In this document: positions 1-5,084 of the stretch, one piece after another
Numbering within the stretch: position 1 is the first letter of the stretch
How the letters are laid out: every line of letters begins with the position of its first letter
Origin: Bacteroidales bacterium UBA1237
GTDB taxonomy: Bacteria > Bacteroidota > Bacteroidia > Bacteroidales > UBA932
DNA length: 5,084 bases
Assembly: GCA_002308935.1 (NCBI GenBank)
Contig: DBWN01000187.1
Span: 37,401 to 42,484, forward strand
Direction of reading: 5' to 3'
Position numbers and translations under genes: made by a program
Notes under the pieces: model-generated
What the model was told of the DNA's origin: nothing
Database searches by the model: none
Seen by the model: the letters and a program-made list of their open reading frames with translations, nothing else

Positions 1-210
1 TTCAAGGATATGTCAAATGACACCGTATTCATCACCCGCTCCTGCGCAACAACAAAGGAGACCCTCATGGTTGACGGCGTTGAATACCCTGTCGTGAAGG
101 TTGAGATCTCCAACACCTCTCATCCTTTCTACACCGGAAAAGTCAAGCTCGTTGATACCGCCGGTCGTGTTGACAAGTTCTATCAGAGGTACAAGAATCG
201 TCAGAAGTAA
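1..210 (+). CDS. rpmE2: 50S ribosomal protein L31 type B, 3' part (5' end outside window)
   Basis: Structural protein of the large ribosomal subunit, which helps bridge the two subunits. The reading frame is open from base 1 and begins F-K-D-M, so the Met codon at 10 is internal and the true start lies left of the window. Of a usual length near 80-85 residues, 69 are visible. The family signature SHPFYTGK is present, followed by the D-x-A-G-R-V-D-K-F stretch and a basic C-terminal tail. The zinc-binding cysteines of type A L31 are absent: the residues before HPFYTG are I-S-N-T-S, and only one Cys remains in the fragment. This marks the zinc-independent (C-minus) form. It converges on the gene at 295-999. 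The family call is secure; the true start cannot be seen. Confidence 0.93.
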   Translation, partial: FKDMSNDTVFITRSCATTKETLMVDGVEYPVVKVEISNTSHPFYTGKVKLVDTAGRVDKFYQRYKNRQK

Positions 211-234
211 TATTACTTCTTCTACAATAGGTGA

Positions 235-267
235 AAGGGAGTTTCAGCAGGACGCTGGAACTCCCTT
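235..267. terminator. Bidirectional terminator-like hairpin between convergent genes
   Basis: A 14-bp stem pairs 235-248 with 254-267 around a 5-nt loop, with a single G-T wobble (244 with 258). It lies 24 nt after the rpmE2 stop codon and 27 nt after the stop of the minus-strand gene, the usual place for a shared terminator. The stem is strong, but the T-run is short on both sides (CTTATT on plus, CCCTTT on minus). Termination in either direction is therefore an inference from position and stem strength. Confidence 0.7.
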
Positions 268-294
268 ATTCGATTCACCCGGTCGGGATGTGTG

Positions 295-999
295 TTATCC
301 TAATATCTTCGCTATGCTCTTGTCTGAAGCATCCGGAAACAGGGTAAGGATATGTGACTTCAGTTTCGCGAGGGATTCTTCAGGTGTGCAGTCCGGAATG
401 AGATGGCGTCTTTTTGCGGCTCCGGGGAACGGGAAGCCGTCATCCTCGAATAGGTCCTCTGGAGTGCAGTAGGAAGTCAACTGCCATCCGCTGTAGTGGA
501 GGTCCTCTCCTTTGTACACCCTCTGGATGTCACCGGTCACGACCAATGTCGACATCTGGAGTTTGGCCATCACGGAATCCATCTTCCCTTTGGTAAGGCT
601 GCAGAACAGACGCAATTCCCTGGAAGTCATGCTTCCGTTTGAGAGTATGCCTTCATAGGCTTTCTTCTGGAGTCCCTCCGGACGGTATTTGTCAAGGGAC
701 CTTCTGTAGTTAATAAGATGTCCGTACCACTCAATGGTGGCGAAGGCGGCTTTCCCTCCTCTTATGAACTTCCCGTAGGCTATCTCCCCGCTCCTTATGC
801 AGTCTATCTTCCAATCCCAGGGACCCAGGCTTTCGCTGGTGAACCAGTGGGAAGGGGGAGTCATTTCCTCTATGGAATATCCCGGGATGTCTCCTGCGAA
901 AAACGGGAGCAGCCCGTATTCCATCACGGCGGAATACATCTTCTCAGGCCCCGTTATCGGAGCGCCGGAAGGGTTGCCTGCATGGAAGTCTATCGGCAT
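295..999 (-). CDS. Winged-helix protein of the AlkZ-related family
   Basis: A 234-residue soluble protein with no signal peptide or membrane segment. Its sequence order resembles proteins annotated as 'AlkZ-related': LPFF (31-34), G-Y-S-I-E-E-M-T (40-47), W-F-T (52-54), G-P-W-D-W-K (59-64), A-Y-G-K-F (74-78), E-W-Y (90-92) and N-Y-R-R (97-100). A probable winged-helix follows at about 111-165, with helices around 112-120, 124-134 and 138-150 and a basic wing. The family name reflects distant similarity to the AlkZ/YcaQ DNA glycosylases that unhook interstrand crosslinks. I see no Q-x-Q or Q-x-D catalytic motif, so glycosylase activity should not be assumed; DNA binding is plausible. The family's usual Y-D-F-D-A-R-Y-x-D segment after N-Y-R-R is replaced by a shorter one. 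The first Met is preferred because the stretch before LPFF is normally about 25-30 residues; Met21 and Met26 are alternatives. Translation may be helped by a weak TAAGGT about 7 nt upstream. Family recognised from memory of its conserved pattern. Confidence 0.65.
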   Translation of the reverse strand: MPIDFHAGNPSGAPITGPEKMYSAVMEYGLLPFFAGDIPGYSIEEMTPPSHWFTSESLGPWDWKIDCIRSGEIAYGKFIRGGKAAFATIEWYGHLINYRRSLDKYRPEGLQKKAYEGILSNGSMTSRELRLFCSLTKGKMDSVMAKLQMSTLVVTGDIQRVYKGEDLHYSGWQLTSYCTPEDLFEDDGFPFPGAAKRRHLIPDCTPEESLAKLKSHILTLFPDASDKSIAKILG

Positions 1000-1011
1000 G
1001 GGAGTACCTTA

Positions 1012-1025
1012 TTATAATATTATAA
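1012..1025. repeat. 14-bp perfect AT-only palindrome upstream of the winged-helix gene
   Basis: The sequence TTATAATATTATAA reads the same on both strands and is centred about 19 nt upstream of the ATG at 999. On the minus strand it directly follows, and overlaps by two bases, the T-run of the operon terminator. It contains TATAAT-like hexamers, but no Bacteroidota-type TTTG (-33) or TAnnTTTG (-7) promoter element is visible nearby. It could be an operator, a promoter core, or simply AT-rich spacer that happens to be symmetrical. Confidence 0.4.
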
Positions 1026-1061
1026 AAAGAGGAGGCCGTCCCGTAAAGGGTCAGGCCTCCT
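1023..1061 (-). terminator. Rho-independent terminator of the V-type ATPase operon
   Basis: Read on the minus strand, an 8-bp arm AGGAGGCC (1061-1054) pairs with GGCCTCCT (1037-1030). An inner CCC/GGG stem (1050-1048 with 1042-1040) caps it with a 5-nt loop across a small internal loop. The outer stem is followed by CTTTTT (1029-1024). A GC-rich stem plus T-run, 20 nt after the stop codon of the K gene, is a textbook intrinsic terminator and marks the operon's end. Any transcription of the winged-helix gene from operon promoters would have to read through it. Confidence 0.9.
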
Positions 1062-1080
1062 TAAGAAAGCTGGACGTTCC

Positions 1081-1557
<477 letters not shown>

Positions 1558-3360
1558 CTATTCTCCGGTCTTTTCTCCCAGAGGGTTGTAGTTCCTTCCG
1601 TTTGCCTCGTATCCCGAGTTCTTGAAGAACTCCAGGAAGTTGAGCCTCAAGGGGTGAACGAATGCGCCGAGGGCGCACATGGCGATGTTGAGTACATGGC
1701 CGACAAGCACGATCAGGAGGAACGGCAGCCAGAGGATGATGTTGTGACCGTCCCCCAGAACCATCTGTCCGATGTTGTTGAACGCAAGTCCGAGCATGCT
1801 TCCCGCAAGACCAAGGGCGTAAAGCCTGAGGTAACTCAGCACATCACCAAGCAGTCCGGTGGCTGTATTGTAGGTATCCCACAGTCCGGAACCGATGTTG
1901 ATGAGCGGATTGCGGTGGATATCGTTGAAAACGAATATTCCGAGAGCCGATACGATGCCCAGCCCGATTATGATCCACTTGACCACAGCCTTGTCAAGGA
2001 CTCCGATGATGGCAAAGGTGATCGCTACCACTGTACCGACAATGAAAAGGGTCCATCCCCAAGTCGAGAGGGAATTGAGGAATCCCTTGTTCTTTGTCGC
2101 GTTGATAGTCTTCACAATCATAGCGAGGCACAGGTGGACGATACCCACTATGAGTGCGAGCACCATCGTGCCGTCATAGCCGGCGATCTTTCCTGGCAGC
2201 ATGATCTTCTTCAGGAATCCTGGTATGCAGTTCCATGTCGAGATGTCCATCGAGAAGAAGGTGTGGAACAGGAACCCGATTACCGTGGTACCTATACCCA
2301 AGGTCACGACCAGTGAGGACATGTCTTTGAATGAAGCCACTTTCTTCAGTGCGAGTCCGACAAGTATAAGGACCAGTCCGTATCCGGCGTCTCCCATGCA
2401 GAATGAGAAGAACAGCAGGAAGAACACCGAAATGAACGGGGTCGGGTCGAATCCGTTGTATTCGGGACGGCCGTACATGTCGGTCAGGGTCTCGAACATC
2501 TTGACGAACTTGTTGTTGCGGAACTTGATCGGAGGGTTGTCCTCGAGCTTGGCGGCTTCCTTTATGTAGTGGACGTCCATCTTGTCGAGTTCGCTCACCA
2601 GCAAGTCGTCGTTCTCGACGGGGGAGTATCCCTCGAAGATGCACACCTTGTCCTCGACCGCGTTCACGGAAGCGACATTCGCGAAATACAGGTCAAGATC
2701 AGTCAGGGTCTTCCTGTAATCTTCCTCTATCGCGGGAATCATGTCCTTCAGTCCGACAAGTCTCTTCTGGACTATGGTGATCTGGTCCTCGACCATCTTG
2801 ATTTCGGTCTCGGTCTCCTTGGCGGTACCCTTGGGGGCCTCGATCTCATCAATGGGGAAGGAGTAGTCCGGATCGTCTGACGCTGTCACGAAATACGTGT
2901 TCGTCCCGTCCTCGGAAATTATGCTGAGAGGATAGTCAAGTTCCCACTGGGGATCGAACCTCTTGTTGGCGACTTTGTAGAAACGGACCTTTATGCCCTG
3001 CTTCTCCAGCCTTCTTATGGACTTGGGATCGAAATCTCCCCAAGGAAGCCTGTATGCGAGTTCCTTTCCGAGGTTCCCTTCTTCGGCGATGAGCTGCTCC
3101 ATCCTGTCGGAGAGTTCAAAGACCTCACGGACAGGGTGTTTGCTGCGGTTGTTTCCTCCGGGTTCCCCGTCAATGGCGGAGAGTTTGGCGATAGCCCTTT
3201 TCATATCCTCCGTGGAGGACAGCATGGAGGCCGACTTCTCGTCAACAGGCTTTGTCGAACGGGTGATGTCGACAACTCCGAGTTTCTGGATCTTCTCCAG
3301 GAACTCTTCCTTATCCCCGCTCAGGAGGATGAAGGAGTATCTTGTCATCTTGTCAATCAT
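1558..3360 (-). CDS. atpI: V-type ATPase subunit I (membrane stator, a-subunit homologue)
   Basis: Stator subunit that forms the ion half-channels beside the K ring and anchors the peripheral stalk (also called ntpI; counterpart of yeast Vph1). The 600-residue protein has the usual two parts. A soluble cytoplasmic arm covers about 1-300 and has a predicted coiled-coil stretch near 180-222. Eight probable membrane helices follow from about 307 to 567. Family motifs include D-P-T-P-F (305-309), M-G-D-A-G-Y-G (322-328), L-S-Y-L-R-L-Y-A-L-G-L-A (508-519) and L-G-A-F-V-H-P-L-R-L-x-F-L-E-F-F (564-579). R512 is the likely channel arginine that meets the K glutamate, and R572 sits in the last conserved motif. 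The start codon overlaps the D stop as ATGA, and GGAGG lies 7 nt upstream; Met5 is a possible alternative. Length is normal and no frameshift is seen. Confidence 0.95.
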   Translation of the reverse strand: MIDKMTRYSFILLSGDKEEFLEKIQKLGVVDITRSTKPVDEKSASMLSSTEDMKRAIAKLSAIDGEPGGNNRSKHPVREVFELSDRMEQLIAEEGNLGKELAYRLPWGDFDPKSIRRLEKQGIKVRFYKVANKRFDPQWELDYPLSIISEDGTNTYFVTASDDPDYSFPIDEIEAPKGTAKETETEIKMVEDQITIVQKRLVGLKDMIPAIEEDYRKTLTDLDLYFANVASVNAVEDKVCIFEGYSPVENDDLLVSELDKMDVHYIKEAAKLEDNPPIKFRNNKFVKMFETLTDMYGRPEYNGFDPTPFISVFFLLFFSFCMGDAGYGLVLILVGLALKKVASFKDMSSLVVTLGIGTTVIGFLFHTFFSMDISTWNCIPGFLKKIMLPGKIAGYDGTMVLALIVGIVHLCLAMIVKTINATKNKGFLNSLSTWGWTLFIVGTVVAITFAIIGVLDKAVVKWIIIGLGIVSALGIFVFNDIHRNPLINIGSGLWDTYNTATGLLGDVLSYLRLYALGLAGSMLGLAFNNIGQMVLGDGHNIILWLPFLLIVLVGHVLNIAMCALGAFVHPLRLNFLEFFKNSGYEANGRNYNPLGEKTGE

Positions 3361-3372
3361 GCCTGTTCCTCC
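3357..3372 (-). promoter_or_regulatory. ATGA stop-start overlap with Shine-Dalgarno GGAGG for subunit I
   Basis: On the minus strand, GGAGG (3372-3368) lies 7 nt before the ATG (3360-3358), inside the last codons of subunit D (…M-E-E-Q-A). The D stop TGA and I start ATG share bases 3357-3360. This supports the first Met as the start of I and suggests translational coupling from D to I. The reservation is that Bacteroidota ribosomes depend little on Shine-Dalgarno pairing. Confidence 0.6.
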
Positions 3373-3968
3373 ATTTCTTCTTCGGCTTGATGCCTGCTCT
3401 TCACAATCTTTGATGAAGCTTTGGAGAGGTTCTCCTCGTCCTCCATATACCTCTTAATCTTACGTATCGCCTCCTTGTATCCCGGGATCTGCACCTTTTC
3501 ATAGAGGTTCACCTTCTGGGTGGTCTTCTTTCTCTGGTACTCCAGGATGCGGTTCTTCTCCTTGTAAACCTCGGACTCTATTCCGAGTCTGGAGAGTTCC
3601 TTGAGGATGGCGACTCCGTCCGCGAACCAGGCGGGTTTGGTGAAAGCGTTGAACGGCTTTATCTCATAAGCGATGTCGTTCAGGGCAGGGGTCTTCACAC
3701 CGGCCACTTTCACCGTGATGAGGTCCACGTCGGTTATAGATATCAGCCCCGGATCGAATTCGTTCCAGAGGGCGGCGAGGTAGTCATACTTCCGGAGGGC
3801 GTTATCAAGTTCCTTTTCAAGCTTCTCGGACTGCTCCTTGGCTTTGCGCACCTCGAGCCTCAAGGCGGACTCCTTGTTCTGCAGAGTAGGGAGCGCCTTC
3901 TGTCTCATCTTGAGCTGCTTGCCAAGATTGTTCAGAGCTGTCTTGTTGTATTGAAACTTAATAGCCAT
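3357..3968 (-). CDS. atpD: V-type ATPase subunit D (central rotor shaft)
   Basis: Central stalk subunit that rotates inside the A3B3 head and transmits torque to the K ring (counterpart of F-type gamma; also called ntpD). The 203 residues fit the family length. A long N-terminal helix (about 10-66) and a C-terminal helix (about 140-200) would form the antiparallel coiled coil. Between them is a short globular part (about 72-135) whose W-F-A-D-G-V-A-I segment is hydrophobic. The family motif appears as T-T-Q-K-V-N-L-Y-E-K-V-Q-I-P (149-162), equivalent to R-R-V-N-A-L-E in other members. The N-terminal K-T-A-L-x-x-L and the charged, Glu-rich tail are also typical. It starts 21 nt after the B stop, with AGAAGG about 8 nt before the ATG, and its end overlaps the start of I by 4 nt. 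Confidence 0.93.
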   Translation of the reverse strand: MAIKFQYNKTALNNLGKQLKMRQKALPTLQNKESALRLEVRKAKEQSEKLEKELDNALRKYDYLAALWNEFDPGLISITDVDLITVKVAGVKTPALNDIAYEIKPFNAFTKPAWFADGVAILKELSRLGIESEVYKEKNRILEYQRKKTTQKVNLYEKVQIPGYKEAIRKIKRYMEDEENLSKASSKIVKSRHQAEEEMEEQA

Positions 3969-3989
3969 CTGATAAGCCTTCTAGGATTA

Positions 3990-5084
3990 CTAGTCTTTCC
4001 AGTATTTGACGGCAAGGGATTCCTTGATACCCGTTTCCGCCTTTGAGAAGTACTTGGCGAAGAGTTCCCAAGCGGTGTCAAGCATCTCGTCTATCTTGAT
4101 GTTGACGTCGATCGACAGAAGCCTTGTCGCATATTCCTTGGCGTATTCGAGGCACCTGTGGTCGTATTCGCTCAGGTCGAAACCGTTCTCCAGCTTGGTC
4201 TTTGCGTTCTGGGCGTCAGCGTACAGACGGACACCGGTGTTCATGACCTGGCTGTGGTCTTCCCTGGTCTTCTTGTTCTGGACGAGCTGTTTGAGTCGGG
4301 AAAGCGAACGGAACGGGTCGATGATGACCTTTCCTGAATCGGGATCCGCCCTGAGGTACAGCTGGCCTTCAGTGATATATCCTGTGTTGTCCGGGATAGC
4401 GTGGGTGATGTCTCCGTCGTTGAGGGTCGTGACCGCGATGATGGTGATTGATCCTCCGGTAGGGAGCTGCACGGCCTTCTCGTAGATCTTCGCGAGGTCC
4501 GAATAGAGTGAACCCGGCATTGAGTCCTTGGAAGGGATCTGGTCCATACGGTTCGACACGATCGACAGTGCGTCAGCGTAAAGGGTCATGTCGGTAAGCA
4601 GCACGAGCACCTTCTCGTTCTTGTCCGCCGCGAAATACTCCGCTGCGGTAAGAGCCATGTCAGGGATGAGGAGCCTCTCTACAGGCGGCTCTTCAGTGGT
4701 GTTGACGAAGCTGATGATCTTTTCGAGGGCTCCGGCGCTCTCGAAAGAGTGACGGAAGAAAAGGTAATCGTCATTCGAAAGGCCCATACCTCCGAGGATG
4801 ATCTTGTCGACGTCAGCCCTAAGGGCCACGTCAGCCATTACCTGGTTGTACGGCTGGTCAGGGTCAGCGAAGAAAGGGATCTTCTGTCCGGAGACGAGAG
4901 TGTTGTTGAGGTCGATTCCCGCGATACCGGTAGGTATCAGTTCAGAAGGTTGGCGCCTCTTGTAAGGGTTCACGGAAGGACCTCCGATCTGCCTTTCCTC
5001 TCCCTCGACTTCGGGACCTCCGTCTATGGGGTGTCCGTATGCGTCGAAGAAACGGCCGGCGAGCTGATCGCTGACTTTGATGGT
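3990..5084 (-). CDS. atpB: V-type ATPase subunit B (non-catalytic nucleotide-binding subunit), 5' end outside window
   Basis: Alternates with catalytic subunit A in the hexameric A3B3 head (also called ntpB). The frame stays open through to base 5084, giving 364 residues; about 75-80 N-terminal residues lie beyond the window. The GTG at 4973-4971 is an internal Val, because the residues before it match the family: G-R-F-F-D-A-Y-G-x-P-I-D-G-G-P (fragment residues 10-24). The order is otherwise standard: N-P-Y-K-R, I-P-T-G-I-A-G-I-D, S-G-Q-K-I-P-F-F where a P-loop would be (no GKT, as expected for B), L-T-D-M-T, G-Y-I-T-E-G-Q, S-L-S-R-L and K-T-R-E-D-H. The Arg of S-L-S-R-L (fragment residue 263) corresponds to the arginine finger that reaches into the A-subunit site (R350 in Enterococcus hirae). 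The C-terminal helical domain is intact. Subunit A is expected next upstream. Confidence 0.96.
   Translation of the reverse strand, partial: TIKVSDQLAGRFFDAYGHPIDGGPEVEGEERQIGGPSVNPYKRRQPSELIPTGIAGIDLNNTLVSGQKIPFFADPDQPYNQVMADVALRADVDKIILGGMGLSNDDYLFFRHSFESAGALEKIISFVNTTEEPPVERLLIPDMALTAAEYFAADKNEKVLVLLTDMTLYADALSIVSNRMDQIPSKDSMPGSLYSDLAKIYEKAVQLPTGGSITIIAVTTLNDGDITHAIPDNTGYITEGQLYLRADPDSGKVIIDPFRSLSRLKQLVQNKKTREDHSQVMNTGVRLYADAQNAKTKLENGFDLSEYDHRCLEYAKEYATRLLSIDVNIKIDEMLDTAWELFAKYFSKAETGIKESLAVKYWKD

Noticed and set aside
2174..2644. Minus-strand 156-codon open frame inside subunit I, in another frame
   Set aside because: The translation is Arg- and Pro-rich and low in complexity, typical of a +1 shadow. 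The subunit I frame is intact across the region with conserved motifs, so there is no frameshift.
4006..4485. Plus-strand 159-codon open frame opposite subunit B
   Set aside because: It is antisense to conserved B sequence (S-L-S-R-L, K-T-R-E-D-H and others), is Ser-rich, and has no family resemblance.
3990..4973. Subunit B starting at the GTG at 4973 as a complete 327-residue gene
   Set aside because: The frame is open upstream to the window edge and the 37 residues before the GTG match the conserved B family sequence (F-D-A-Y-G-x-P-I-D-G-G-P), so the gene is cut by the window and the GTG is internal.
4053..5084. Possible catalytic P-loop in the B subunit
   Set aside because: The equivalent segment reads S-G-Q-K-I-P-F-F with no G-x-x-x-x-G-K-T/S, which is normal for the non-catalytic B subunit and not a defect.

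Overview
The window looks like ordinary housekeeping chromosome from a Bacteroidota bacterium, most likely Bacteroidales. Three things suggest this: the zinc-free type B L31 sequence, a V/A-type ATPase operon in the order B-D-I-K, and an A-rich leader without a Shine-Dalgarno site before the proteolipid gene. The family or genus cannot be fixed from this sequence. I see no mobile element, CRISPR array, tRNA or rRNA, and no sign of a novel defence or metabolic system.

Layout from left to right. The 3' part of rpmE2 (ribosomal protein L31 type B) lies on the plus strand at 1-210 and runs off the left edge. A long inverted repeat at 235-267 sits between it and a convergent minus-strand gene, 295-999. 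That gene encodes a winged-helix protein resembling the 'AlkZ-related' family. Behind its start is an AT-rich palindrome, followed by a strong minus-strand intrinsic terminator at 1023-1061.

The rest of the window, 1081-5084, is one minus-strand operon for a V-type (A/V) rotary ATPase. In transcription order it holds subunit B (5' end outside the window), D, I and K. Spacing is tight: 21 nt between B and D, a 4-nt ATGA overlap between D and I, and 45 nt between I and K. Together they supply the non-catalytic nucleotide-binding subunit of the head (B), the central rotor shaft (D), the membrane stator with the ion half-channels (I) and the proteolipid rotor ring (K). Catalytic subunit A and peripheral stalk subunit E would be expected upstream, beyond the right edge. 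K keeps all five side chains that bind Na+ in the Enterococcus hirae ring, so the enzyme is probably Na+-coupled. The terminator right after K marks the operon end, and no C, F or G subunit genes lie in the visible part.
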